A DNA stretch of 64,000 bases from Meishania sp964351985 (lineage in GTDB: Bacteria; Bacteroidota; Bacteroidia; Flavobacteriales; Flavobacteriaceae), in contig CAYGPR010000020.1 in the NCBI GenBank assembly GCA_964351985.1, forward strand, positions 4,615 through 68,614, read 5' to 3'. Positions 26,123-34,647 of this stretch are shown here, piece by piece; positions within the stretch are counted from its first letter, which is position 1, and each line of letters starts with the position of its first letter. The translations under genes were made by a program, and so were the position numbers. Under the pieces are notes generated by a model. That model was not told the DNA's origin. It made no database searches and worked only from the letters and a program-made list of their open reading frames with translations.

Positions 26123-27550
26123 ATGAAAAAAACAATACTTTACGCTACCCTTCTATTTTTTACTTTCCAAAATACTATCGCCCAAAAAAAAGTCGATGAT
26201 GTGATTAAGAAGCTTGATGCCCAAGCTGAAACCTATGGCACAATCGCCCAGAATATCTGGGACCTGGCCGAGATGGGCTATCAAGAAGAGAAAAGCTCCG
26301 CCCTACTTCAGAAAACTCTGGCCGATGCCGGATTTTCTATTAAAACGGGAGTGGCCGGCATTCCTACCGCGTTCATTGCGGAATATGGCAGCGGTACTCC
26401 GATCATTGCCATTATGGGAGAGTACGATGCACTCCCTGGACTTTCGCAAGAAGCCGTTCCCGAGAAAAAATCAGCGGGTAAAGCCGCAGGGCATGCGTGC
26501 GGGCATCATTTGTTCGGTACCGCATCAACAGCAGCGGCCATTGCCACAAAAGATTGGATGGTTGCCAATAAGACAAAAGGTACAATACGTTTCTATGGCA
26601 CACCCGCCGAAGAAGGCGGAGGCGCAAAAGTCTATATGTCGCGAGAAGGACTTTTCGATGATGTTGATGTTGCATTACATTGGCATCCTGGAGCGCTGAA
26701 TGCAGCTAGTGCAGCGGCAGCTCTATCAAATATCTCTGCAAAGTTTCGATTTTATGGGGTTTCCGCACATGCCGCGGGTGCACCCGAGAAAGGTCGTTCT
26801 TCTTTAGATGGCGTTGAAGCCATGAATAATATGGTCAATTTAATGCGCGAGCATATTCCTCAAGAAACACGTATTCACTATGTTATTACCGATGGCGGAA
26901 AAGCACCCAATGTAGTGCCCGATTTTGCCGAAGTCTATTACTATGCTCGACATAATCGAAGAGATGTGGTTAAAGGAATATTCGATCGTATCGTTAAAGC
27001 GGCTGAAGGTGCCGCTCTTGGTACAGGAACGACCATGGATTATGAAATAGTGAATGGTGTACATGAGCTATTACCCAATATTACGTTGCAAAAAGTGGTG
27101 CACAGTAATTTATCGAAAGTTGGAGGAATTGAATACACTTCTGAAGAAAAGGTTTTCGCAGATAAAATCGCGGTTAGTTTGGGCCAAGAGAAAGCGGACC
27201 TAGCTACTGCAAGAAACATACAGGCCTTTAAAGAAACCGCAAGGGCTTACGGCTCAACGGATGTAGGAGATGTTAGTTTTGTGGTGCCCACCGTAGGGTT
27301 CAGTACCGCTACATGGGTCCCGGGCACCTCGGCCCATAGCTGGCAAGCAGTCGCTACAGGAGGCACTTCAATAGGCAAAAAAGGCATGATGGTCGCCGCG
27401 AAAACCTTGACGATGACCGCTATTGACCTATTCAAAGACCCCAAATTGGTCAGTACGGCCAAAACAGAATTCGTGGAAGCCCGTGGGGCGGATTTCAAAT
27501 ACATTCCGTTATTGGGCGACCGTGCACCAGCCTTAGATTACCGAAAGTAA
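26123..27550 (+). CDS. Exported M20 family amidohydrolase (AbgB-like)
   Basis: Di-zinc or di-manganese amidohydrolase of 475 residues with a Sec signal peptide (cleavage near TIAQ), so acting in the periplasm. Metal and catalytic motifs: GEYDALPG, GHACGHHLFG, TPAEEGGG and ALHWHPG, followed by the lid domain and a terminal His-containing segment (TSAHSWQ). The order corresponds to the M20D aminobenzoyl-glutamate/indole-acetyl-amino-acid hydrolase branch. The true substrate is probably an N-acyl amino acid or peptide-like amide. It is monocistronic and followed by an imperfect palindromic element at 27559. Confidence 0.92.
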   Translation: MKKTILYATLLFFTFQNTIAQKKVDDVIKKLDAQAETYGTIAQNIWDLAEMGYQEEKSSALLQKTLADAGFSIKTGVAGIPTAFIAEYGSGTPIIAIMGEYDALPGLSQEAVPEKKSAGKAAGHACGHHLFGTASTAAAIATKDWMVANKTKGTIRFYGTPAEEGGGAKVYMSREGLFDDVDVALHWHPGALNAASAAAALSNISAKFRFYGVSAHAAGAPEKGRSSLDGVEAMNNMVNLMREHIPQETRIHYVITDGGKAPNVVPDFAEVYYYARHNRRDVVKGIFDRIVKAAEGAALGTGTTMDYEIVNGVHELLPNITLQKVVHSNLSKVGGIEYTSEEKVFADKIAVSLGQEKADLATARNIQAFKETARAYGSTDVGDVSFVVPTVGFSTATWVPGTSAHSWQAVATGGTSIGKKGMMVAAKTLTMTAIDLFKDPKLVSTAKTEFVEARGADFKYIPLLGDRAPALDYRK

Positions 27551-27558
27551 ATCAAAGA

Positions 27559-27622
27559 CGTCATTACGAAAAGCACTCTAGCATCGCGGAGATAGGTATT
27601 CGTCTGGCTCCCTGGAATGACG
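27559..27622. repeat. Possible interspersed palindromic element with GTCATT ends
   Basis: A 64-base element bounded by CGTCATT and its reverse complement AATGACG, with CGAAAAGC and GCATCGCGGAGAT inside. It resembles the widespread bacterial intergenic repeat that begins GTCATTGCGAG and ends CAATGACG. It sits 9 bases after the M20 stop and may also work as a transcription stop. No second copy occurs in this window. Confidence 0.45.
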
Positions 27623-27698
27623 TATGCCTAAACTTTTCCGTTTTGTGTAACAAAATGAAAAAACGAACTACTAATCACCAAACGCCACCAACCTTCTT

Positions 27699-28193
27699 GT
27701 GAACAAAGAACTTGAGCACAAATTCGTTACCGAACTTGAGAACAATCAGAATATTGTTCACAAGGTCTGTACGTTGTACACCAATGATCGTGACTCGCAC
27801 AAAGACCTATTTCAAGAGATAACGATACAGCTCTGGAAAGCATACCCGAAATTCAGGGGCGATTCAAAGTTCAGTACCTGGATGTATCGTGTCGCCCTGA
27901 ATACGGCCATTACCATGTACCGGAAATCGAAGAAGAGAATCCGGACACAAGATTATGAATCCGTAATTTTTAAGATTACGGCCGACGAATATGATGAAAC
28001 CGAAGAGCAACAACTGAAACTGATGTACAATGCCGTAAAACAATTGGGTGATATCGACAAAGCCCTTGTTTTTTTGTATTTGGAGGATAAAAACTATACC
28101 GAAATAGCGGAAACACTTGGTATTACGGAGGTAAACGCCAGGGTTAAAATGAACCGTATCAAGAATAAATTAAGAACCATATTGAATCCGTAG
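27699..28193 (+). CDS. RNA polymerase sigma factor, ECF family
   Basis: A 164-residue sigma-70 family factor with only regions 2 and 4. Region 2 includes DLFQEITIQLWKAYPKFRGDSKFSTWMYRVALNTAI (about residues 37-72), the typical ECF pattern; region 4 has the helix-turn-helix YTEIAETLGITEVNARVKMNRIKNKL. The start is GTG at 27699; no ATG fits. Four bases after its stop comes a membrane protein that is probably its partner or regulator. It most resembles the small ECF factors common in flavobacteria. The controlled genes are not visible. Confidence 0.92.
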   Translation: MNKELEHKFVTELENNQNIVHKVCTLYTNDRDSHKDLFQEITIQLWKAYPKFRGDSKFSTWMYRVALNTAITMYRKSKKRIRTQDYESVIFKITADEYDETEEQQLKLMYNAVKQLGDIDKALVFLYLEDKNYTEIAETLGITEVNARVKMNRIKNKLRTILNP

Positions 28194-28197
28194 GATT

Positions 28198-28842
28198 ATG
28201 ATGGACGAACTCGAACTATTAAAAAAAGACTGGCAAAAGAAAGAAGAGCATCTTCCCAAATTGTCGTACACTGAAATTCACAAAATGATTTGGAAGAAGT
28301 CTTCTTCAATCGTGAAGTGGATACTGATCATCAGTATTTTGGAAATTACCTTACCACAGTTACTATTTTTGTTTCCTTCGGCCAGAAGCGTCATATCGAA
28401 CTCTTCGAACTTTAATTCGGGTTATATTGCCCTTTCTGTTGTCTATTATATTGTCGTCATCTATTTCATTTATCTTTTTTATAAAAGATATAAAGAAATT
28501 TCGGTCTTGGACGATGCAAAAAATCTAATGCGTAAAATAATTTCAGCTAGAAAGACGGTTCTTTACTACATCATTTTTTCTTTGAGCATGCTCTTTCTAA
28601 TATTCTTGTACTACGCCATTGGAATATATGTAAGTGACGAGGCTTTGATGAGTATTGAAGGGGTCGATCGGCTGCTTGAAAAAAAATCCATTGAAGAAAC
28701 CAGAAATGCCTTGTTTTGGGTATTCAGTTTAAGTGGTTTAGCCGTCACAATAGTCATGGGAGGAATCTATTTTCTACTCTACGGCCTATTACTAAGAAAA
28801 CTCAATAGAAATTATCAAGAACTTAAGAAAATGGAGGTTTAA
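28198..28842 (+). CDS. Membrane protein paired with the ECF sigma factor
   Basis: A 214-residue protein: a charged cytoplasmic N-terminus (DELELLKKDWQKKEEHLPKLSYTEIHKMIWKKSS) then four predicted transmembrane helices (about residues 38-56, 75-97, 119-143 and 165-190). The position directly after the sigma gene suggests an anti-sigma role. No HxxxCxxC zinc anti-sigma motif is present, so inhibition, if any, would rely on the N-terminal segment. Its stop overlaps the stop of the convergent acyltransferase gene. Role inferred from context only. Confidence 0.8.
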   Translation: MMDELELLKKDWQKKEEHLPKLSYTEIHKMIWKKSSSIVKWILIISILEITLPQLLFLFPSARSVISNSSNFNSGYIALSVVYYIVVIYFIYLFYKRYKEISVLDDAKNLMRKIISARKTVLYYIIFSLSMLFLIFLYYAIGIYVSDEALMSIEGVDRLLEKKSIEETRNALFWVFSLSGLAVTIVMGGIYFLLYGLLLRKLNRNYQELKKMEV

Positions 28843-29669
28843 GAAGATGTTTTATCGAACTTGTTTCGATTCCGGAATCTACGTAGTTCATTTTCTTGCT
28901 CGTAGGCCAACAAATCCTTTTCGGAAATCACCTTTAAAAATGAAGGGTGCTGTTCAATGGCATATTCTAGCTTTTCGATAATCGATTCGAACGATTCGTT
29001 CTCATAGTCTATTTCCAGCGGTTCTTTAATAACCATTGACTGAAGAATTCCTTTCTTCTTGACCCGAAGTCCTTTTTTGTCGAACGATCGGCGAAAGCCA
29101 TCAATAACAACAGGTACGACAATCGGTTTGTATTTTTTTATAATGTGGGCCGTGCCTTTGCGAAGCGGTTTCCATGGTGTGGTCGTGCCTTGCGGAAACG
29201 TAATGACCCATCCATCGTTCAACGCTTTTCCAATATTCGAGATATCGCTCATTTTGACCTGGCGATTAACATCTTTGCCTTCTGCCCGCCATGTACGTTC
29301 AACGCTAATTGACCCAGCATAGGCGAATACTTTGGTCAACAAACTTTTTTTCATGGTTTCTGCCGCCGCAACATAGTACATATTCAGCTTTGGTTTCCAA
29401 ATGTAACCGATGTTTCTGATGTTGTCGTCCCTTCCGCTGAGACTTGCATTGAATACATGGAACATGGCGACCACATCAGCGAAGTAGGTCTGGTGGTTGC
29501 TCACAAAAAGTACATTGGTATCAGGCAACGACCTAATAATCTCAGAGCCATCGATCTCCAACGTATTGAAACCCTTATAGCGCTGGTGCGTTATTAATCC
29601 TAAAATTCGAATGAGCCACTTTTTAAGAAATAAAATATGCCCGAACGGATTTTCCTTGAATATACCCAT
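28839..29669 (-). CDS. 1-acyl-sn-glycerol-3-phosphate acyltransferase family protein
   Basis: PlsC-type acyltransferase of 276 residues. The catalytic HX4D motif is His59-Asp64 in SNHQTYFAD; the phosphate-binding block FPQGTTTP and the VVPVVIDGFRR segment follow in the expected order. A hydrophobic N-terminal stretch (HILFLKKWLIRILGLI) would associate it with the inner membrane. It probably acylates lysophosphatidic acid or a related lipid. It is convergent with the sigma partner gene and shares a TTAA stop overlap. A diverged, non-essential paralogue of PlsC is possible. Confidence 0.9.
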   Translation of the reverse strand: MGIFKENPFGHILFLKKWLIRILGLITHQRYKGFNTLEIDGSEIIRSLPDTNVLFVSNHQTYFADVVAMFHVFNASLSGRDDNIRNIGYIWKPKLNMYYVAAAETMKKSLLTKVFAYAGSISVERTWRAEGKDVNRQVKMSDISNIGKALNDGWVITFPQGTTTPWKPLRKGTAHIIKKYKPIVVPVVIDGFRRSFDKKGLRVKKKGILQSMVIKEPLEIDYENESFESIIEKLEYAIEQHPSFLKVISEKDLLAYEQENELRRFRNRNKFDKTSS

Positions 29670-29681
29670 AGGGTGCTAAAA

Positions 29682-29728
29682 TACGAAATATGATCTATGA
29701 TGTAACAGGTACGAGGTACGAAATATGA
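29682..29728. repeat. Direct repeat TACGAAATATGA
   Basis: Two exact 12-base copies at 29682-29693 and 29717-29728, 35 bases apart, with a related ACGAGGTACGA between. They lie just upstream of the acyltransferase start on the far side from its coding region. Confidence 0.6.
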
Positions 29729-29809
29729 AGTTGACGGTAAAAAACAGAAACTCTGAATATCGTATTAAATTATGAACAAGGTATTCTTAGCATATTGAAT
29801 ATTTTGGCC

Positions 29810-30451
29810 TTACAAAACCTGTTTCAGCAATTCCTTAATCTCGCTCAGCATCATTGCAGTAGCACCCCAGACCGTATAACCGTTTAAGTTAAAGGCCGGC
29901 ACATCGATATCGGTAGCATAGGAAGTACTTAATTTTTGGGTGAAGATTTTAGCATCGTCCATAAAATCGATAATCGGAACCTCGACCAACGATTCAACTT
30001 CGGCTTCTTCAGGAGTAAATGAAAACGGATCTACAAGCAACCCGACATAGGGTTGAACCTCAAAATTACTAGGTGGTATATAAACAGTACTTAATGATTT
30101 TATCAGCGTAACTTCTTCCGGTGGCACACCTACTTCCTCATGGGTTTCCCTCAAAGCAGTTTGTATTAGGTCTGAATCGCTGCTTTCCATTTTACCGCCC
30201 GGAAAACCAATTTGGTTCGAATGTACGCCCTCATACATTTTTCTGTGGATGAGCAATAAGTGAGTCTTACGTTTTGCATCAGGATAAAAAAGAGCCATGA
30301 CCCCAGCCTTTTTTGAATTTTTTGGAATACGCTTACGCTCACGCATGAACTGGATCCTGATTTCAGGGGCCATTTTAAAGTGAGATGCCTCCCCCGGTAA
30401 GGGCAGATTTTTTATTTTTGGGAGTTGTTGTGAAAATAAATCGAAATCCAT
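29810..30451 (-). CDS. Nudix hydrolase, coenzyme A pyrophosphatase type
   Basis: A 213-residue Nudix protein. The Nudix box spans about residues 85-109 (GGKMESSDSDLIQTALRETHEEVG), in the variant form of CoA/peroxisomal pyrophosphatases, and the preceding SNQIGFPGG matches their UPF0035 signature. It probably cleaves CoA derivatives to 4'-phosphopantetheine and 3',5'-ADP. I take ATG at 30451 (MDFDLFSQQLPKIKNLPLPGE), which fits flavobacterial homologues as I remember them; a TTG-type extension to 30541 would run through the neighbouring gene. The start codon interlocks with that of the divergent cyclophilin gene. Confidence 0.92.
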   Translation of the reverse strand: MDFDLFSQQLPKIKNLPLPGEASHFKMAPEIRIQFMRERKRIPKNSKKAGVMALFYPDAKRKTHLLLIHRKMYEGVHSNQIGFPGGKMESSDSDLIQTALRETHEEVGVPPEEVTLIKSLSTVYIPPSNFEVQPYVGLLVDPFSFTPEEAEVESLVEVPIIDFMDDAKIFTQKLSTSYATDIDVPAFNLNGYTVWGATAMMLSEIKELLKQVL

Positions 30452-31172
30452 GTTGTTGAAACGAATCGCTTTTAGTGCAATATTACCATTAATTTTTATC
30501 GTGGGCTGTAAGGAAGGAAGTGATAAAAAATCCTTGGACACGAAAAAAAATACGGTTCAAATAGACAGTTCCGCCATAGATATAGCTAAAACCGGAAAAA
30601 AGGAACCCGAAGAAAAATTCGAACTTAACGAAGAGAACGCTATCGACTTCTTTTTCAATTATCAAAAAGAACTCGACGACAATATCAAGGTAAAATTGAC
30701 CACGAGCCTAGGCGATTTTACGATCGAGCTCTATGATAACGTACCCTATCACAAGGCGAATTTCGTGTATTTGACCAAAAAAAAATATTTCGACAACTCA
30801 CAATTTCATCGTGTGGTAAAGGATTTCATCATCCAAGGTGGAAATGCGGATGACAAGTACATCGCGGACAAACGCCGTGAAATCGGGCGCTATTTGTTGC
30901 CTCCCGACACAAGAAAAGGATACAAGCATCATCGTGGCACGATATCCATGCCGAGCAGTGAAATCAATAATCCGCATATGCTGGCTTCTCCTTACGAGTT
31001 TTTTATCGTAGTGACCAAACCGGGCTCGTATCATCTTGACGGTGACTACACCCCTTTTGGAAAAGTCATCGAAGGAATGGATGTGGTCGATAAAATAAAT
31101 AATGTCAAGGTCGGAAAAGGCGATTGGCCTTTTAAGAATGTGTATATCAAAAAAGCGGAAGTAGTTGACTAG
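30450..31172 (+). CDS. Cyclophilin-type peptidyl-prolyl isomerase, lipoprotein
   Basis: Envelope folding factor of 240 residues. A lipoprotein signal (LPLIFIVGC, Cys20) and a charged linker lead to a cyclophilin domain from about residue 80: VKLTTSLGDFTIELYDNVPYHKANFVYLT, then the FHRVVKDFIIQGG block with the active-site Phe/Arg, a central insertion (REIGRYLLPPDTRKGYKHHRG) and the terminal HLDGDYTPFGKVIEGMDVVDKI. The ATG at 30450 shares two bases with the start of the divergent Nudix gene, giving CATG; no alternative start would keep the signal peptide. Confidence 0.93.
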   Translation: MLLKRIAFSAILPLIFIVGCKEGSDKKSLDTKKNTVQIDSSAIDIAKTGKKEPEEKFELNEENAIDFFFNYQKELDDNIKVKLTTSLGDFTIELYDNVPYHKANFVYLTKKKYFDNSQFHRVVKDFIIQGGNADDKYIADKRREIGRYLLPPDTRKGYKHHRGTISMPSSEINNPHMLASPYEFFIVVTKPGSYHLDGDYTPFGKVIEGMDVVDKINNVKVGKGDWPFKNVYIKKAEVVD

Positions 31173-31215
31173 CAAGAGCTAACCCAAATTCCAATATTAT
31201 CTCATTTTCGGAATT

Positions 31216-31827
31216 TCATTTATTGTTCCGATAAATGTTCGGCAAGGCGATCTTAAAGATTACCGCGAGCAATCGTATGCCGATGACCACTACAATTGCC
31301 CCAATATAGGCGTAGGTATTTTCAATAGGCAGTTTTCGTAACAAAAAATAACTCACCCCACCAATAATACAGGCCGTAGCATAAATTTCCTTTCGAAAGA
31401 TTACCGGAATCTCGTTACAGAGAATATCACGAATAACACCACCGAAACTTGCAGTCATAGTACCTAGGGCAATACACATAATCGGTAATAAGCCCGCATT
31501 AAGTCCCTTTTCTATGCCGACCATGGTGTATAGTCCGATACCGATGGTATCGAACAAGAACAATGATTTCCTAAAATACTTCAACTGGTTTCGGAACAAA
31601 ATAGCAAAAACTACAGTCCCTAAAATGACAATGGTATAGGTTGCATTTTGCATCCATCCTACAGGTGTGTTCCCTATAAGCATATCACGAAGGGTGCCCC
31701 CTCCGACCGCAGTAACGAAAGCAATGATGAAAACCCCGAACAGGTCAAGCTTTTTGTCCATGGCCACCAATACCCCTGAAATGGCGAAGGCAATGGTTCC
31801 TAAAATATCGATTACGAAGTAGAACAC
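31216..31827 (-). CDS. TRIC cation channel family protein
   Basis: Inner-membrane protein of 203 residues with seven predicted helices arranged as two three-helix repeats, containing the paired glycine motifs AVGGGTLRDML and ASFGGVIRDIL characteristic of prokaryotic TRIC (formerly UPF0126) channels. These form trimeric K+-selective channels. The start codon is GTG at 31827. An exact TAnnTTTG box lies 31-38 bases upstream. It is convergent with the cyclophilin gene. Family confident; physiological ion not determined. Confidence 0.93.
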   Translation of the reverse strand: MFYFVIDILGTIAFAISGVLVAMDKKLDLFGVFIIAFVTAVGGGTLRDMLIGNTPVGWMQNATYTIVILGTVVFAILFRNQLKYFRKSLFLFDTIGIGLYTMVGIEKGLNAGLLPIMCIALGTMTASFGGVIRDILCNEIPVIFRKEIYATACIIGGVSYFLLRKLPIENTYAYIGAIVVVIGIRLLAVIFKIALPNIYRNNK

Positions 31828-31857
31828 GTTATGGTCGGTGGTTTAGAATTGTCAATA

Positions 31858-31865
31858 CAAAGTTA
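31858..31865 (-). promoter_or_regulatory. -7 box for the TRIC gene
   Basis: TAACTTTG on the minus strand, an exact TAnnTTTG match, 30 bases before the GTG start. No reliable -33 element is seen. Confidence 0.45.
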
Positions 31866-31936
31866 GGGATACAAAAATTGAAAAAATCCTTTTTAGTTAC
31901 GAGGCTTCGGAAGTAATTTTCCTTTTGGAATTTGGA

Positions 31937-32653
31937 TTAAAGTTGTTGTGTGTAGTAATTATAATCCTTTATCACAATATCCACAAACTCAATGGGTTTG
32001 AGGTCTGAGGTAATGTCGGTTACTTTCTTAATACGATTGCTCAACGAAAGAATGACATTATGGTCTCCATTGCGTTTCGCCGAATCGAACAGTTCTTTGA
32101 TAGTCTGCATTTCACGATCCTTAAAAATTGTCACTTGCGGAAACTTCGGACTATAATCTTCGGACAAATCACGGAGCAAGGTATCCTTTAAGAATACCTT
32201 TTTCTTTTCACTGATGACCGTGGTGCCAGCGGCGATATCGCCTACGCGCTGTCCCTTTCCCCGAATCAAAATGGTTAGAACGGCTACTCCTCCCGAAGTC
32301 AGGACAACATCTATAATACGTAATATCCAACGTACAAAATAACTTGAAAAATTGGGCTTCGAGCCATCGATTTTCACCACGCGAATGTGTAGCAGACTTT
32401 TGCCAACGGTCTTGCCATCCATAAAAGTTTCGAGCAATACATAGTATAAGAAGGCAGGTAAACTCAATAACAAGTACAGCGCCCACATGTCAGAAAAATC
32501 GATTTCAAGTGAAAGCAGTAACCAAATCATCAAAATGGTGTAGACGAGTATGATAAAACTGTCGATAATATAGGCGAGCATACGATCACCCAGATGTGCG
32601 GTATTCTGATCGATACTTATATTTTGGGCAGTTTCTATTTGAAATTGTTCCAT
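31937..32653 (-). CDS. RDD family membrane protein
   Basis: A 238-residue protein with an RDD domain: an N-terminal helix with the Arg/Asp motif LGDRMLAYIIDSFII, a second helix, then TVGKSLLHIRVVKIDG and a third helix ending in GQRVGDIAAGTTV. The C-terminal about 75 residues are soluble and helical. RDD proteins are thought to be transporters or membrane accessory factors. It is divergent from the SpoIIM-like gene, 155 bases apart, and recurs with the SpoIIM/DUF4129/MoxR genes in other Bacteroidota as I remember them, so it is likely part of the same module. Confidence 0.9.
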   Translation of the reverse strand: MEQFQIETAQNISIDQNTAHLGDRMLAYIIDSFIILVYTILMIWLLLSLEIDFSDMWALYLLLSLPAFLYYVLLETFMDGKTVGKSLLHIRVVKIDGSKPNFSSYFVRWILRIIDVVLTSGGVAVLTILIRGKGQRVGDIAAGTTVISEKKKVFLKDTLLRDLSEDYSPKFPQVTIFKDREMQTIKELFDSAKRNGDHNVILSLSNRIKKVTDITSDLKPIEFVDIVIKDYNYYTQQL

Positions 32654-32808
32654 ATATTTCCTTCGGTAAAGAAAGGTGTTATTTGATTTTTGAAAATACT
32701 TTTTTGTACATAACTTCGTTAAAATCTGGAAAGATAGACGTACTAACCTTGGCTATCCAGGCAATTTTAGAACAAAGATCCAACCGATTACGTAAACCCC
32801 GGTATTTC

Positions 32809-33768
32809 ATGCGCGAAGCTGCCTTTGTAAAACAAAATAAGGACAAATGGGCCACTTTTGAAAACGCACTGTCAAACAAAACGAATATTGCGCCCGATGT
32901 ATTGTCCGATCTGTATATTGAAATTACAGATCATCTAAGCTACGCCAAGACTTTCTACAAAGGTAGTAACACCGAATTCTATCTAAATTCGCTGGCGGCA
33001 CAGGCGCATCAAAAAATCTATAAGACCAAGCGTGAGGCAAAAAACCGTATTCTCGAATTTTGGAAAACCGAATTCCCTACCCTTTTCTACCATCATCACA
33101 GAGAATTGCTCATCGCATTTCTAGTATTCATTTTTTTCTCACTTGTTGGGGCTTTTTCGGCAGCGAACGAAGGCGATTTTGTCCGTTCTATTTTAGGAGA
33201 CGGTTATGTAAATATGACCTTGGAAAATATTGAAAAAGGCGATCCCATGGCCGTATACAAGCAAATGGGCGAGTTCAATATGTTCTTGGGCATTACGATC
33301 AACAATGTACGTGTAGCGCTCATGGCCTTTGCCTATGGAATTTTTCTAGGCATCGGAACGTTGATGATCATGTTACAAAACGGAATCATGCTCGGAAGCT
33401 TTCAATATTTCTTTTATGAGAAAGGATTATTATGGGAATCGGCCCGCACCATCTGGATACACGGAACCATCGAAATATCGGTCATAATCATCGCTGGATC
33501 TGCCGGACTGGTACTGGCGAACGGCATGCTTTTTCCCGGGACCTATTCACGTCTGGAATCTTTTAAAAGGGGCGTCAAAAACGGATTGAAAATTATGGTC
33601 AGTACAGTCCCATTTTTCATAGTAGCCGGATTTCTGGAAGGTTTCGTGACCCGACATACCGAAATGCCAGATTGGCTCGCCATTCTTATAATCGCAAGCT
33701 CACTAGCACTGATTATTTACTACTATATTATTTACCCTATTCAATTGAACAAAAGAACAACGATATGA
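32809..33768 (+). CDS. SpoIIM-like (DUF95) membrane protein
   Basis: A 319-residue integral membrane protein of the stage II sporulation M family. A soluble helical N-terminal region (MREAAFVKQNKDKWATFE) is followed by several helices and the conserved FNMFLGITINNVRVALMAF and IWIHGTIEISVIIIAG blocks. I start it at ATG 32809 because the upstream open frame is not protein-like and homologues begin with MREAAF. It overlaps the next gene by four bases (ATGA). In non-sporulating bacteria its role is unknown; the consistent association with MoxR/DUF58 suggests an envelope function. Confidence 0.9.
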   Translation: MREAAFVKQNKDKWATFENALSNKTNIAPDVLSDLYIEITDHLSYAKTFYKGSNTEFYLNSLAAQAHQKIYKTKREAKNRILEFWKTEFPTLFYHHHRELLIAFLVFIFFSLVGAFSAANEGDFVRSILGDGYVNMTLENIEKGDPMAVYKQMGEFNMFLGITINNVRVALMAFAYGIFLGIGTLMIMLQNGIMLGSFQYFFYEKGLLWESARTIWIHGTIEISVIIIAGSAGLVLANGMLFPGTYSRLESFKRGVKNGLKIMVSTVPFFIVAGFLEGFVTRHTEMPDWLAILIIASSLALIIYYYIIYPIQLNKRTTI

Positions 33769-34646
33769 AAGACCAATACATTGAATTTAAAAAGCAAAGG
33801 GAACTTGGCGATATTCTCTCCGACACCTTTGCTTTTCTACGAAACGAATTCAAACCCTTCGTATCCACCTTTTTTAAGATAGTCGGGCCTTATCTTTTGA
33901 TCATGGTAATTGCGCTGGCCTTGTACATGTACTATATTGGCAACAGTTTCAGTCTTTTGATGTTCAATTCAGACGCCGTACCCAATGTTCCTGTGATGCT
34001 TTTGATTGGGGTTTTTTATCTGGTTTCCATAGTAGTGGTATATACGATGTCGCAATCAACGGTATTGCATTATATTAAATCGTATGCGAACGGTAAAGGT
34101 AAAATCGATTTCAACACGATTAAATCGGATGTGTACGAGTCGTTTTGGAAGTTTGTCGGGTTGGCATTCTTGGTGGTCATTTGTGTATTTGCAGGCCTCA
34201 TGTTCTGCCTGATTCCCGGTATATATCTTTGGGTGCCGTTGTCATTGGCTTTTGCCATCATGGTATATAATAGACTAACCGTAACCGATGCTTTTAGCTA
34301 TAGTTTTACATTGGTCAAGGACGAATGGTGGATAACCTTCGCTACAATGATCGTGATCACGATTATCGTAACCATAGCCAGTTATGCCTTCGCCCTGCCG
34401 ACCGCGATATACAATTGGATGAAAATGGGCATTTTTTCAGGTGAAATGGATGCAGAAGGAATCATGGACGTTTTTAAGGATCCTATCTACATTCTGCTCA
34501 ATGTTATCGGTACCGTAGCCCAGTTTTTATTAAATGTCATCACTATTGTAGCAGGTGTACTGATTTACTTTAATCTCAATGAAAAGAAAAACTTTACCGG
34601 AACGTATGAACGTATTCAGAGTTTAGGCGAAACCCCCGAAAACTAA
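33765..34646 (+). CDS. Multi-pass membrane protein of the MoxR/SpoIIM cluster
   Basis: A 293-residue protein with a charged N-terminus (MKDQYIEFKKQRELGDILSDTFAFLRNEFKPF) and about six hydrophobic helices; the central FCLIPGIYLWVPLSLAFAIMVY block resembles the membrane domain of glycerophosphodiester phosphodiesterase (GDPD_N-like/DUF975-like) proteins. It starts inside the SpoIIM stop (ATGA overlap) and ends one base before the DUF4129 start, so it is certainly within the same operon. No enzymatic motif is seen. Confidence 0.87.
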   Translation: MKDQYIEFKKQRELGDILSDTFAFLRNEFKPFVSTFFKIVGPYLLIMVIALALYMYYIGNSFSLLMFNSDAVPNVPVMLLIGVFYLVSIVVVYTMSQSTVLHYIKSYANGKGKIDFNTIKSDVYESFWKFVGLAFLVVICVFAGLMFCLIPGIYLWVPLSLAFAIMVYNRLTVTDAFSYSFTLVKDEWWITFATMIVITIIVTIASYAFALPTAIYNWMKMGIFSGEMDAEGIMDVFKDPIYILLNVIGTVAQFLLNVITIVAGVLIYFNLNEKKNFTGTYERIQSLGETPEN

Positions 34647-34647
34647 A

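Noticed and set aside
32596..32808. N-terminal extension of the SpoIIM-like gene
   Set aside because: It overlaps the divergent RDD gene start and is not protein-like; ATG 32809 gives the family N-terminus.
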